From Bdellovibrio sp. CG22_combo_CG10-13_8_21_14_all_39_27 (GTDB lineage Bacteria; Bdellovibrionota; Bacteriovoracia; Bacteriovoracales; Bacteriovoracaceae): a stretch of 64,000 bases of DNA. Shown here piece by piece: positions 33,702 through 43,176 of the stretch. The stretch is taken from contig PCTW01000044.1 in the NCBI GenBank assembly GCA_002786715.1, positions 1-64,000 of the forward strand, read 5' to 3'. The notes under the pieces are model-generated. The model did not search any database, was not told the DNA's origin, and was given only the letters and a program-made list of their open reading frames with translations. Numbering within the stretch: position 1 is the first letter of the stretch; every line of letters begins with the position of its first letter. The position numbers and the translations under genes were made by a program.

Positions 33702-35435
33702 ATGCTGCGAAGCAACGAGAGACAAAATAACAAAGAACAGCTTCCTTATTTTGCAAGGAACTTAGTATCATTTCCCTACAAGCTCGTTTTCTTATACGCA
33801 CTCTTATCAGTAATCTGGATTACCTACTCGGATCGCTTGCTTGATTCACTTTACTTAAGCCCTCACCAACTTTCGATATTGCAAACTTATAAAGGTTGGT
33901 TTTACGTTTTCATCTCAAGCATTTTTTTACTCTTCTTTTCGATTAAGTTAATTCGATCTGCAAAAGAAGAAGCTCAACTTCTGAGCATGAGACTCATTGA
34001 TGAAGCTCCTGATGCCATTATATTGCTTGATATGCAAACCGGAAAATTTGTTTATCAAAATGCATCGGCAGAAAAATTATTCGGTTACACAATTGAAGAA
34101 ATGAAGAAGTTAAGTCCCATCGAATTAAGCCCAAAACTTCAGCCCAGTGGAGTAGAATCTGAAAAAGCAGCAAAATTAAATATTGAATTAGCGATTAAGG
34201 GGGAATATCCCAAAATCGAGTGGCTCCATAAAACGAAATCGGGAAAACCCATTTTGTGCGAATTGTGGCTATCTCTCTTTAAATATGGTGATAAATCCTA
34301 TATTAGAGGAAGCTTGACTGATATTTCGGAGAGAATTCGCCTTCAAAATGAAGTTCTGCATTTGCAAAAAATTGAAAGCATTGGGCAATTGGCCGGAGGA
34401 GTTGCACACGATTTTAACAATCTTCTCACAAGTATTGTTGGATTTGCTGAGCTCGCAAAGAACAATCATCAGCCCAATAATCACATCGACAAAATATTAG
34501 AGTCGGCCCAACGTGGATCACGTCTCACCAGACAATTGCTCACTTTTGCCCGAAAACAAGTTGTCGAATATCAAGTTATTGATGTCGACGAAGTTTTACT
34601 GGCCTTATTGCCAATGATCGAGCGATTAATACGGGAAAATATCAAGCTTAGCTATTTTAATCGCTCAAAAGAAACAATGAAGATAAAAATAGATCTTAGT
34701 AACTTCGAACAACTCATTATCAATTTTTGTGTCAATGCGAGGGATGCTATCAAGGACAAAGGAGAAATAAATATAACGGTCGATTCGAACGAAGATCATG
34801 TTCAAATCATCATTCAAGATAATGGAATGGGCATACCTTTAGAGTTGCAATCTAAAATATTTGAACCTTTTTTCACCACTAAAGAAAATGGCAATGGGAC
34901 TGGTTTGGGACTGGCCATGTGCCAGAGTATCGTTCAACAAATGAACGGTGTTATTTCATTTCAAAGTGAAGAAGGTGTCGGAACAAGTTTTATTCTTCAA
35001 CTGCCAAAAACTGATGAGCCACTTAAATCTGCAAGAGTGGAAGAAAAAGATTATCGAAACATTGATTTCAAAGGAAGCGAAACCATTTTATTAGTCGAAG
35101 ATGACCACTTTATTCGAGATTATTTGGAGGAGTCATTAAGCTCATTGGGATATCATGTTCTCGTCGCTGAGGATGGACAAGTGGCCCTCAATATTTTTGA
35201 AAAGAACAGAAATATCGATCTCATTATTACAGATATTGTTATGCCAAACTTAAATGGCAAAGAACTCATTGAGAAAATTAATACAATAAGACCCGGTGTA
35301 AAGATTATTTTCACTTCCGGCTACCCTGAAGAGACGATCTCTCACCATGGAATCCTAGAACGAGGTATTCACTTCATTCAGAAGCCTTTCACTAGAGATG
35401 TTTTATCTGCGAAGATTAGATCTGTTTTAAGTTAA
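33702..35435 (+). CDS. Hybrid sensor histidine kinase
   Basis: Membrane sensor of about 577 aa. Two helices near residues 25-47 and 65-85, a PAS domain (residues about 95-210: DEAPDAIILLDMQTG...ENEAVLHLQ in outline), HisKA with H236 in GVAHDFNNLLTSIVG, HATPase with NGTGLGLAM, and a C-terminal receiver (ILLVEDD, phosphoacceptor D511 in TDIVMP, KPF). No DNA-binding output domain. It lies between two amino-acid import operons on the opposite strand, so it could sense nutrient state; its target is unknown. Confidence 0.9.
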   Translation: MLRSNERQNNKEQLPYFARNLVSFPYKLVFLYALLSVIWITYSDRLLDSLYLSPHQLSILQTYKGWFYVFISSIFLLFFSIKLIRSAKEEAQLLSMRLIDEAPDAIILLDMQTGKFVYQNASAEKLFGYTIEEMKKLSPIELSPKLQPSGVESEKAAKLNIELAIKGEYPKIEWLHKTKSGKPILCELWLSLFKYGDKSYIRGSLTDISERIRLQNEVLHLQKIESIGQLAGGVAHDFNNLLTSIVGFAELAKNNHQPNNHIDKILESAQRGSRLTRQLLTFARKQVVEYQVIDVDEVLLALLPMIERLIRENIKLSYFNRSKETMKIKIDLSNFEQLIINFCVNARDAIKDKGEINITVDSNEDHVQIIIQDNGMGIPLELQSKIFEPFFTTKENGNGTGLGLAMCQSIVQQMNGVISFQSEEGVGTSFILQLPKTDEPLKSARVEEKDYRNIDFKGSETILLVEDDHFIRDYLEESLSSLGYHVLVAEDGQVALNIFEKNRNIDLIITDIVMPNLNGKELIEKINTIRPGVKIIFTSGYPEETISHHGILERGIHFIQKPFTRDVLSAKIRSVLS

Positions 35436-35438
35436 TGA

Positions 35439-36170
35439 TTAAAGAATTTGAGAGAGAAACTGTTGGCCACGTTCTGATTTGGGGCCACTAAAGAATTGAT
35501 GAGGATTATCTTCTTCTACAATTTGACCTGCATCCATAAAAATAACTCGATCAGCAACCTCTTTCGCAAAACCCATTTCGTGGGTCACACACATCATAGT
35601 CATCCCTTCTTTCGCAAGATCAACCATAACATCTAAAACTTCTTTTACCATTTCTGGATCAAGGGCCGAAGTTGGTTCGTCAAACAGCATTATCTTTGGT
35701 TGCATACAAAGCGCTCGTGCAATCGCCACACGCTGCTGTTGTCCGCCAGACAATTGTCCAGGATATTTAAGAGCTTGATCTGCAATCTTTACTCTTTCTA
35801 AAAGCTCCATTGCTCTTTTCTCAGCTGATGCTTTATTCTCTTTTCGAACTTTGATTGGGGCCAATGTGAGATTCTCAAGAATTGAGAGATGCGGAAACAG
35901 ATTGAACGATTGAAAAACCATACCCACTTCAGAACGGATTTTTTCAATATTCTTAACATTTTCATTTAAGGTAATTCCATCAACAATGATCTGACCATGT
36001 TGATGTTCTTCAAGACGGTTAATAAGTCTCACAAGTGTTGATTTACCAGAACCCGATGGTCCCAAGAGTACAATCTTCTCTTTTGGTTTAACAGTGAGAT
36101 TGATATCTTTTAAAACATGAAAGTCGCCATAATACTTATTCACGTTATTCATGCTAATAATAGAATCCAT
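35439..36170 (-). CDS. aapP: General amino-acid ABC transporter ATPase (AapP/BztD-like)
   Basis: ATPase of the AapJQMP (BztABCD) type uptake system. Walker [13 protein letters not shown], signature [15 protein letters not shown] and Walker [14 protein letters not shown] are intact. Ends four bases before the stop of the hybrid kinase gene. GGGAG precedes the ATG; 12 bp separate it from the aapM-like gene. Product 243 aa. The same system includes the permeases at 36183-38206 and the binding protein at 41498-42502. Confidence 0.9.
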   Translation of the reverse strand: MDSIISMNNVNKYYGDFHVLKDINLTVKPKEKIVLLGPSGSGKSTLVRLINRLEEHQHGQIIVDGITLNENVKNIEKIRSEVGMVFQSFNLFPHLSILENLTLAPIKVRKENKASAEKRAMELLERVKIADQALKYPGQLSGGQQQRVAIARALCMQPKIMLFDEPTSALDPEMVKEVLDVMVDLAKEGMTMMCVTHEMGFAKEVADRVIFMDAGQIVEEDNPHQFFSGPKSERGQQFLSQIL

Positions 36171-36182
36171 GATTGCTCCCTT

Positions 36183-37235
36183 TTAGCGTTTAACAACACT
36201 TAATTCGCGCTCCATTTTGCGCGAAAGTCGGCTCAAGCTTGAACAGAAAAAATAATAAATAAGACCTACAAAGACATATGCTTCAACACTGAAGCCTAAC
36301 CAACTTGAATCTTTTAAAGCTGATTTTGTAGAACCGAGTAAATCAAATAAAGCAATAATGAGAACTAAAGACGTGTCTTTAAAAAGTCCAATTGCCGTCG
36401 ACACTGTCGGAGGAATAACAATTCGTAAGGCTTGAGGCAATATAATAAAAATCTGAGTCTGCGGCGAAGATAGCCCTAATGCTTTTGCAGCCTCAGTTTG
36501 TCCTTTCGAAATGGCCTGCAATCCACCTCGAACGACTTCGGCCATATAAGCTCCCATAAACAAAATAAAAGCAATCTGGGCCCGCCAATATTTTTCGAAG
36601 ACTACACCTTCGGGAAGAAAAAGAGGAAAGAGAACACTGGCCATAAAAAGAACTGAAATAAGTGGAACACCTCTAATCAATTCGATAAAGCCAATACAAA
36701 TCCATTTAATAATTATCAAATCGGAACGTCTGCCAAGAGCTAGAAATATTCCTAACGGATAAGCGCCTAGCAGACCAAAAGTAAAAAGCAATAATGTGAG
36801 AGGCAGCCCCCCCCACGAATCACTTTCAATATAATGGAGTCCAAACATTCCCCCTCTTAAGAAAAAGAGAGTCCAAAAACCTAGGACTAGCCAATTGATC
36901 AGTAGATTCAATCCCCAGCGTTTTTTATCGAAAGACATAAACATCAAAACAACAAAAGCGATAACTGTAAGGATGGGTCTCCACAGATATTCTCGGGGAT
37001 AGAGTCCAAAAAGAATCAGGGACATCTTTTCCCAAAGAAATGGCCAGCAAAACCCACTATTGGCCCGACAAACTTCCGCAGAACCTGTCCAAGTCGCACT
37101 TAAGAGCATCCAATTCAAGAGTTTAGAAATGGCGGCAAAAATGATAGAGCCTAGAATAATTGAAACGATACTTTCTTTCGGACTTGAAAATAAATTCTTC
37201 TTCATCCACAAACCGCTTCGCTCTCCAAAATTCAT
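36183..37235 (-). CDS. aapM: General amino-acid ABC transporter permease (AapM/BztC-like)
   Basis: Permease of 350 aa with a long N-terminal membrane region (residues 1-130) before the conserved domain, as in AapM/BztC. The EAA motif (EAAKALGLSSPQTQI) and PPTVSTAIGLFKDTSLVLIIAL are present. A C8 run on the plus strand (36807-36814; GGG GGG in Trp-Gly-Gly codons) lies in the coding sequence. AGGAG precedes the ATG, which overlaps the upstream aapQ-like stop by four bases. Confidence 0.9.
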   Translation of the reverse strand: MNFGERSGLWMKKNLFSSPKESIVSIILGSIIFAAISKLLNWMLLSATWTGSAEVCRANSGFCWPFLWEKMSLILFGLYPREYLWRPILTVIAFVVLMFMSFDKKRWGLNLLINWLVLGFWTLFFLRGGMFGLHYIESDSWGGLPLTLLLFTFGLLGAYPLGIFLALGRRSDLIIIKWICIGFIELIRGVPLISVLFMASVLFPLFLPEGVVFEKYWRAQIAFILFMGAYMAEVVRGGLQAISKGQTEAAKALGLSSPQTQIFIILPQALRIVIPPTVSTAIGLFKDTSLVLIIALFDLLGSTKSALKDSSWLGFSVEAYVFVGLIYYFFCSSLSRLSRKMERELSVVKR

Positions 37236-38206
37236 CGCTCAGCTCCTTTATGCGCAATACTTCGATGATAAAGATTGGCGATAAATGAAGTACTTAGACT
37301 CATGAAAAGATAGATAATCATAATGAGAGAAATGACCTCAACGGCTTGACCAGTTTGATTTAAAGTTGTGTTAGCAATGGTGACAAAATCAGGAAATCCA
37401 ATCGCCACGGCCAATGAAGAGTTCTTCGAAAGATTGAGCAATTGAGAAATCATGGGAGGAATTGCCACTTGCATCGATTGAGGAATAATTACTTTAATCA
37501 ACATTTGAATTCGAGTAAGACCTAATGACTGAGCTGCTTCCCATTGTCCTCTCGGAATTGATTCAATACCTGCACGAACAATTTCTGCATTATAAGCACC
37601 TGTGTAAAAAACTAAACCCATAATTAAAGATAAAAACTCTGGTGTAAGTGTTCCACCACCTGTGAAATCAAAACCTGAAAGTGTTGGAATTTCCCAGTGC
37701 CCTGCCATAAACCATGGAAACTTTAAACCCCGTTGAGATAGAAAAACCATGTCCCCAAGACTATAAGCTTGATCCACTGCCGGTAACAATTCATTAAAAA
37801 GAGAGTACCAAAAAAAGAGTTGGAGCAAGAGCGGAATATTGCGAGCGATTTCGACATAAAAGCGACAAATTCTCGAAATCATCCAATTGGGAGACATAGA
37901 AAAGACGCCAATAAAAAGACCGACTAAAACAGCGAGAACATTGCCAATAAGGGCGACGTAAACAGTATTGAGCAATCCAACCCATAATGCCTTGAGATAG
38001 GTTTCATCACTCCAATATTCAATCAGGGTCTCTCCTATTTCAAAACCTGACTCTTGTGATAAAAAATTCCAACCGGTGGCGACACCCTGCTTCTCAAGAC
38101 TCATCGAGGCCTGATGAACCAGATAATAGGCACCAAGACACAATGCAACTAATATTGCTAACTGCCAAAGCGTTGAACGATTAAAGATCTTGTTTTTATT
38201 GAACAC
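37232..38206 (-). CDS. aapQ: General amino-acid ABC transporter permease (AapQ/BztB-like)
   Basis: First permease of the pair, 324 aa, starting at GTG 38206. A large periplasmic loop separates helices (residues 40-90 and 150-190), as in AapQ. The EAA-type loop reads WEAAQSLGLTRIQML with PQSMQVAIPP; LLNLSKNSSLAVAIG follows. The start of the divergent RND transporter gene lies 68 bp away, so this segment holds promoters for both directions. Confidence 0.9.
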   Translation of the reverse strand: MFNKNKIFNRSTLWQLAILVALCLGAYYLVHQASMSLEKQGVATGWNFLSQESGFEIGETLIEYWSDETYLKALWVGLLNTVYVALIGNVLAVLVGLFIGVFSMSPNWMISRICRFYVEIARNIPLLLQLFFWYSLFNELLPAVDQAYSLGDMVFLSQRGLKFPWFMAGHWEIPTLSGFDFTGGGTLTPEFLSLIMGLVFYTGAYNAEIVRAGIESIPRGQWEAAQSLGLTRIQMLIKVIIPQSMQVAIPPMISQLLNLSKNSSLAVAIGFPDFVTIANTTLNQTGQAVEVISLIMIIYLFMSLSTSFIANLYHRSIAHKGAER

Positions 38207-38273
38207 GACATTATTTTAAGGGCAATGGCCATTCGTGTCCACATAGAACTTCTCGCCCCCCGTTTTCGAGTAT

Positions 38274-40640
38274 ATGATCGCGAACATGAAAGAAAAATCG
38301 AGCGCTCCAAAAATTGCGCATAAAGTATCTCAGTTTTTAGTTCATCGTCCGAGAACTTCTCTCATTCTATTTTCTATTACTCTTCTCATTCTTCTGCCAG
38401 GACTCTTGAACTGGCATGCTAAATGGACGCCCAAGATTTGGTTTGCTCCAGATCATCCGAATATCCAAAAGCTTGATGCCTTTGAAAAACAATTTGGTTC
38501 TGATCAAGCTGTCGGCATGGGAGTTTATTATCCTGATGGAATTTTTAGGAAAGAAGTCTTAGAAGCCATTCGCGATTTAACTAATGACGTTTGGCAAATT
38601 ACAGATGTCGTCAGAGTAGAATCTCTCACGAATTATAACGATATCATGGGAAAAGATGACGATGTCGTCATTCAACCCATACTGCCCGAAGATTTTGATT
38701 TTACATCCCAGAATTTAGAAAATCTCAAAACTAAAGTTTTAGCCGATCAGGTTATTCCCGATTTTTATGTCTCTAAAGACGCTACCTATTCCATGGTTTA
38801 CGGATTCGTCATTCCTTCAATTGAAAGAGAGCCCGATTTTGAAAAGGTGGTTGATGAAGCAAGAGTTCTCGCAAAAAAATATGAAGCTAAAGTTCCAGGC
38901 TTAAAAATTATGATTGTCGGCGAAGCAGCCGGTAATAACGCTTTTAGAGAAATTTCCGGTCAAGATAATGAACGCATAATTCCTTTTATGCTCACCTTCC
39001 TCTTTATTTTACAGTTTATTATGTTCCGCTCATTGGCCGTAGTGACAATTCCCTTAGGACTCGTCACAGTCACAATTGGGGTGACCTATGGTTTTATGGG
39101 ATTACTTGGTATTTATTTTAACTCCATGCTAGCGGCTATTCCGGGAGTTATGCTTTCGATCTGCCTTGCTGACTCCATTCACATCATTACAACGTTTATA
39201 CATCACCGAAAATCGGGAAAAAGTTCTTTAATCGCCATAGAGGCAGCCTTAGTTAAAAACTTTGTTCCAACCTTTATGACTTCTTTGACGACTGCTCTAA
39301 GTTTTGCCTCAATTGCCTTTACCGATATTCTCCCGATTCATGATTTGGGAATTCTTGCTTGTTTTGGAACAATGATCGCTTGGAGTTATACTTATTTGCT
39401 CATTGGTCCTCTGATTTCTCTATTGTCAAATCATCTTGATAAAAAAATACCTCCGAAAAGTGAAGAAACAAAACAACGCTTTGAATTCAGTCTTGGTTTT
39501 CTTAACCCATGGTTATTTAAAAATCGTTGGCTGATTATTATTTTCTTCACTCTTTTAACCACTGGTTCGACTTATCTTGCACTTCAAAATGAAGTGAACT
39601 CAGACCCTATTAAATATTTTGATAAAGAGGTTGATGTACGTGCAGCCTATGACTTTACATCAAAGAAGATGAATGGTCTCAAAGGGATTGAGCTCGTCAT
39701 CGATAGCGGAGCCGAAGGTGGAGTTAAAGATCCTGCTTTTCTTAAAAAAGTGGAAGCCTATACTCAATTCCTCATTAATGATCCTGAAATCACAAGAGTA
39801 AAAGGCATATTAGATATCATCAAAAGAATGAATAAAGTCTTACATGGTGATGACCCAGCTTTTTTTACCATTCCAGACTCTCGTGAAGCTGTTGCTCAAT
39901 TGCTTTTCCTATACTCAGTCGGCCTTCCTGCAGGAATGGATATGAACAACTTATTCACTCTCGATTCTCGTTCATTGAGACTCAGAGTGATTTGGAATAT
40001 TGAAACTTCTCATGAAGGGGATCTCAAAGCTCAGTGGCTAATGAAAAAAGCAACTGAATTTGATCTCAATTCTCATACCGCAGGTAACGTTCCAATATAT
40101 CTCTCGATGAATGCTAAAGTCGTCTATTCATTTCTCAATTCACTCGCAATGTCTTTGGTCATGATGATGATCCTTTTAAGTATTGTCTTTAAGGATATCA
40201 AGCTTGCAGCTCTTTCTATGATACCAAACCTCGTCCCTTTACTTGTTGGTGGGGCCATTATGAAATTAATGGGAGAATACATCGATATTGGAACATCTCT
40301 GGTTTATGCCGTCTCTTTAGGAATTGCTGTCGATGACACCATTCACTTTGTGGCCAATTATAAAATCTATAAAGATCAAGGATTGTCCCCTTATGAAGCT
40401 TGCCATGAAATTTTCAAAGTAACAGGAAAAGCCCTAGTCGTAACAACTTTATTATTAGTGGTGGGCTTTGGTTCATTTATCTTTGCAGATTTTGTTCCGA
40501 ATCACAATTTTGGAGTTCTCTGCTCGATCATCTTACTTGTTGCTCTTCTTTGTGATTTGGTTCTATTACCTGCTTTGCTCTATATCCTTGATCCCCAGAA
40601 AGCAAAAACCGAGGCGAAGCTTCAAGTAACAAATCCTTAA
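38274..40640 (+). CDS. RND/MMPL-type exporter
   Basis: Predicted inner-membrane exporter of 788 aa with two repeats of an N-terminal helix, a periplasmic loop and five helices. Characteristic SSD/RND features: VGEAAGNNAF loop end, IPGVMLSICLADSIHII and later SLGIAVDDTIHFVANY (the conserved acidic residue pairs in the helices). There is no membrane-fusion or outer-membrane gene beside it, so it may act as an isolated lipid or small-molecule transporter of the HpnN/MmpL type. It separates the aapJ-like gene from the other aap genes. A later ATG at 38286 is possible. Confidence 0.87.
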   Translation: MIANMKEKSSAPKIAHKVSQFLVHRPRTSLILFSITLLILLPGLLNWHAKWTPKIWFAPDHPNIQKLDAFEKQFGSDQAVGMGVYYPDGIFRKEVLEAIRDLTNDVWQITDVVRVESLTNYNDIMGKDDDVVIQPILPEDFDFTSQNLENLKTKVLADQVIPDFYVSKDATYSMVYGFVIPSIEREPDFEKVVDEARVLAKKYEAKVPGLKIMIVGEAAGNNAFREISGQDNERIIPFMLTFLFILQFIMFRSLAVVTIPLGLVTVTIGVTYGFMGLLGIYFNSMLAAIPGVMLSICLADSIHIITTFIHHRKSGKSSLIAIEAALVKNFVPTFMTSLTTALSFASIAFTDILPIHDLGILACFGTMIAWSYTYLLIGPLISLLSNHLDKKIPPKSEETKQRFEFSLGFLNPWLFKNRWLIIIFFTLLTTGSTYLALQNEVNSDPIKYFDKEVDVRAAYDFTSKKMNGLKGIELVIDSGAEGGVKDPAFLKKVEAYTQFLINDPEITRVKGILDIIKRMNKVLHGDDPAFFTIPDSREAVAQLLFLYSVGLPAGMDMNNLFTLDSRSLRLRVIWNIETSHEGDLKAQWLMKKATEFDLNSHTAGNVPIYLSMNAKVVYSFLNSLAMSLVMMMILLSIVFKDIKLAALSMIPNLVPLLVGGAIMKLMGEYIDIGTSLVYAVSLGIAVDDTIHFVANYKIYKDQGLSPYEACHEIFKVTGKALVVTTLLLVVGFGSFIFADFVPNHNFGVLCSIILLVALLCDLVLLPALLYILDPQKAKTEAKLQVTNP

Positions 40641-40684
40641 GGGAATTAACTTTAAACTTTTCAAACTTCACATATACTAAAGGT

Positions 40685-41497
40685 ATGAAAGAATTTATTT
40701 TATACCTTAGAGAGCGTTATAACCCAAGTAGCTACGTACCTGTGATTTCTCTTGTTACAGTCACTTTGTTTCACCTCAATCATTACCTCTTTGCTTTCCA
40801 TTCAATTCCAACCATCGTTCTTGTTATTGCTTCAATACTTTTGATGTTTCGATTATTGGATGATTTGGGAGAACTCGCTGAAGAGAAAAAACTTTACCCT
40901 CATCGCGTTCTTTCGAGATCATCAAAACCAAAGATATATTGGCTCATCTTCTTTCTTCTCTTTATCGTCAACGTTGTTTTGTTGTTTTGGCTGCAAAAAG
41001 GTAGCACCATCGTTTACACCTTTATTGGTTATACTTTTTTTCTAAAACTCTATTATCACAAAATAAAAAAAATTATTCCTTCAACATATTTAAAAACACT
41101 TATTCCAATTACAAGGTATCCACTAACTGTTTATGTATTGCTTTCTGATTACACTCGACAATTTGCCACTTCCGAAGTTTTATTCTTTTTAGCATTTCTC
41201 TTTATTGCGCTAAGGCTTTATGACTGGAGTCATGATCAAGAACTTAATCGAAAAAAAATTGTCGTTGCTTGGTTGCAAACTCTTTACGGCGTTCTTTTAA
41301 TTTGGGGACTATTTAGTGTTGAGTCTTTATTGGGAATGGAATTTTATATCTTAAGAATAATGTCCATCGTTGGATTTATTATTTATGCCATAGATTTTCA
41401 TTGGAAGAAATTTCTTCCAGCTTTTTCAATTGTTCACTTGACGCTTATTTTGAATTTGGCGCTACTTTTGATAAAGCAACGCCAAATGTTGCTTTGA
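40685..41497 (+). CDS. UbiA-superfamily prenyltransferase-like membrane protein
   Basis: A 270-residue integral membrane protein with about eight helices. The first cytoplasmic loop carries RLLDDLGELAEEKKLYPHRVL, which corresponds to the UbiA signature of acidic clusters for Mg-pyrophosphate (DDxxDxxxD with substitutions). The second Asp-rich motif is seen only loosely as RLYDWSHDQELN. The acceptor (ubiquinone-type, haem, chlorophyll-type) is unknown. The stop lies directly against that of the convergent aapJ-like gene. Confidence 0.72.
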   Translation: MKEFILYLRERYNPSSYVPVISLVTVTLFHLNHYLFAFHSIPTIVLVIASILLMFRLLDDLGELAEEKKLYPHRVLSRSSKPKIYWLIFFLLFIVNVVLLFWLQKGSTIVYTFIGYTFFLKLYYHKIKKIIPSTYLKTLIPITRYPLTVYVLLSDYTRQFATSEVLFFLAFLFIALRLYDWSHDQELNRKKIVVAWLQTLYGVLLIWGLFSVESLLGMEFYILRIMSIVGFIIYAIDFHWKKFLPAFSIVHLTLILNLALLLIKQRQMLL

Positions 41498-42502
41498 TTA
41501 TCTTAGCGGAGGAGCGTAATGCAAGCCACCTTCTGTCCAAAGAGCATTCTGCCCTCTAGCAAGCTTTAGTGGTGAATTCTTTCCAACATGTTGATCAAAT
41601 ATCTCTCCGTAATTTCCGACCTGCTTAATGACGTTATAGGCCCAGGCTTCATCAAGTCCTAAGGCTTGTCCATTACCTTCAGAAACACCTAAGAATCTCT
41701 TAATCCTCGGATCCTTATCTTTCTTCATTTTATCAACATTCATAGAAGTGATGCCAAGCTCTTCTGCCTCCATCAATGAATAAATAGTCCAAGTTACGAT
41801 GTCAAACCACTGATCATCACCATGTCGAACAGCAGGAGCTAAAGGTTCTTTTGAAATGACTTCTGGAAGAATGATAAAATCATCAGGCTTTGGAGCCTTA
41901 GTTCTCTCTGCAGCGAGGCCAGAAGTATCAGTTGTGTAGGCATCACAACGTCCCTTGAAAAATGTTTGAACCGTTTCATCGTTTGATTCAAAAACTACGG
42001 GTTTGAACTTCATTCGCTGAGCACGGAAATAATCAGAAAGATTCAACTCGGTAGTTGTTCCCTGTTGGGTACAAATGGTGGCACCATTTAATTGCTTAGC
42101 ACTCTTAATTTTAGAACTCTTTCTGACCATGAAACCTTGTCCATCATAAAAAATAACAGGTGCAAAATTGAGCCCAAGTGAGCTGTCTCTCGTCAACGTA
42201 TAGGTACTGTTTCGAGACAAAATATCAATTTCTCCTGACTGCAAAGCCGTGAAGCGAGATTGAGCTGAAAGCGAAACAAATTTCACTTTCTCACTATTTC
42301 CAAAAATCGCCGCAGCGAGTGCACGACAGACATCAACGTCGATTCCGGACCATTTCCCTTTAGAATCTGGAGTTGAAAATCCTGGTAGTCCTTGACTGAC
42401 ACCACAGACCAATTGCCCCTTAGACTTTACTGTTTTAAGAGTAGATTCCGCTTGAGCAGATGACATAAGCGCCAATGCGAATAGAACCGCAATAAATTTC
42501 AT
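41498..42502 (-). CDS. aapJ: General amino-acid ABC transporter binding protein (AapJ/BztA-like)
   Basis: Periplasmic binding protein of 334 aa with signal MKFIAVLFALALMSSAQA. GQLVCGVSQGLPGFSTPD, SGIDVDVCRALAAAIFG and SLSAQSRFTALQSGEID match the AapJ/BztA family, which binds a wide range of L-amino acids. AAGGAG precedes the ATG. Its partner permeases and ATPase are encoded 3.3 kb away on the same strand, with two plus-strand genes in between, so the operon seems split. Confidence 0.9.
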   Translation of the reverse strand: MKFIAVLFALALMSSAQAESTLKTVKSKGQLVCGVSQGLPGFSTPDSKGKWSGIDVDVCRALAAAIFGNSEKVKFVSLSAQSRFTALQSGEIDILSRNSTYTLTRDSSLGLNFAPVIFYDGQGFMVRKSSKIKSAKQLNGATICTQQGTTTELNLSDYFRAQRMKFKPVVFESNDETVQTFFKGRCDAYTTDTSGLAAERTKAPKPDDFIILPEVISKEPLAPAVRHGDDQWFDIVTWTIYSLMEAEELGITSMNVDKMKKDKDPRIKRFLGVSEGNGQALGLDEAWAYNVIKQVGNYGEIFDQHVGKNSPLKLARGQNALWTEGGLHYAPPLR

Positions 42503-42536
42503 ACTATCTCCTTCTTTGATGAGCCCATATTGTTAC

Positions 42537-42565
42537 TTTATAAGAGTTATTTGGCAACATTTGAA
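42537..42565 (-). promoter_or_regulatory. Candidate promoter of the aapJ-like gene
   Basis: Minus-strand TTCAAA, a 17-base spacer and TATAAA, about 35 bases before the ATG at 42502. The -10 is strong, the -35 moderate. Confidence 0.45.
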
Positions 42566-42603
42566 GAATTTCACTCAAGTATAAAGATATTTAGATGTAA
42601 AAC

Positions 42604-42732
42604 TTGAAATCTGATAAATATAAGAAGCTAAAAATCTATTTTAAATTCATCGTCCTGATCTTTCTTTTAGTCTCTTGTTCGGGACCTGCAAAAACTGCAG
42701 AACTTAAAACGGTTAATGCATGCAAGTTATAA
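42604..42732 (+). CDS. Possible 42-residue mini-lipoprotein
   Basis: Open frame from TTG 42604 with a charged start, a hydrophobic stretch and a lipobox (LLVSC at about residue 25), followed by 17 residues (SGPAKTAELKTVNACKL) that include a second Cys. No clear ribosome site and no ATG. The layout resembles small lipoproteins such as lysis or VirB7-type proteins. Apart from this and the inverted repeat at 42783, the 42503-42912 interval shows no gene. Confidence 0.35.
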   Translation: MKSDKYKKLKIYFKFIVLIFLLVSCSGPAKTAELKTVNACKL

Positions 42733-42782
42733 ATCAGAACAAGAAAAAATTCTCCTTTAAAAATCAATAACCTGTCTAGAAT

Positions 42783-42806
42783 CTCTTGGAGTGTCACTCG
42801 CAAGAG
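42783..42806. repeat. Imperfect inverted repeat
   Basis: CTCTTG-GAGTG-T-CACTC-G-CAAGAG forms an 11-bp dyad with one extra base, about 105 bp before the small exported protein gene. It could be an operator or a hairpin. Confidence 0.3.
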
Positions 42807-42912
42807 CTGTGGGGGACCACATAGAATCTTTAATTAAACATTAATCAAAGACTTGCCCAGCTCCGTTACCTTTTGCATAATAACCTTATTCAAACTGAAC
42901 GGGAGAACACTA

Positions 42913-43176
42913 ATGATTAAATCAATCATGACCATTGCAACATTGTCATTTGCTCTATCAGCTTTTGCTGTAGATTATCAGGCCAATCTCAATGTGAACA
43001 AAGAGCTCCTTGAAGAAATGAATAAACTGGACGAGGATTTTGATCTCATAAATAATCAAGTTCAACTCAATGTTGATTATGCTCAGGGAAGTGATTGCAT
43101 TATTGAATTTGAATTTCATGGTTTGAAATTCACTAATGACCACCTCTGCAAATTAAACGAAACTGAGAATCAATAA
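42913..43176 (+). CDS. Small exported hypothetical protein
   Basis: An 87-residue protein with signal MIKSIMTIATLSFALSAFA and a mature part with two Cys (near 62 and 79) and an acidic helix. GGGAG precedes the ATG at 42913, so the extra 20 codons upstream are unlikely to be translated. Its stop overlaps the start of the next lipoprotein gene by one base. No family recognised. Confidence 0.65.
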   Translation: MIKSIMTIATLSFALSAFAVDYQANLNVNKELLEEMNKLDEDFDLINNQVQLNVDYAQGSDCIIEFEFHGLKFTNDHLCKLNETENQ

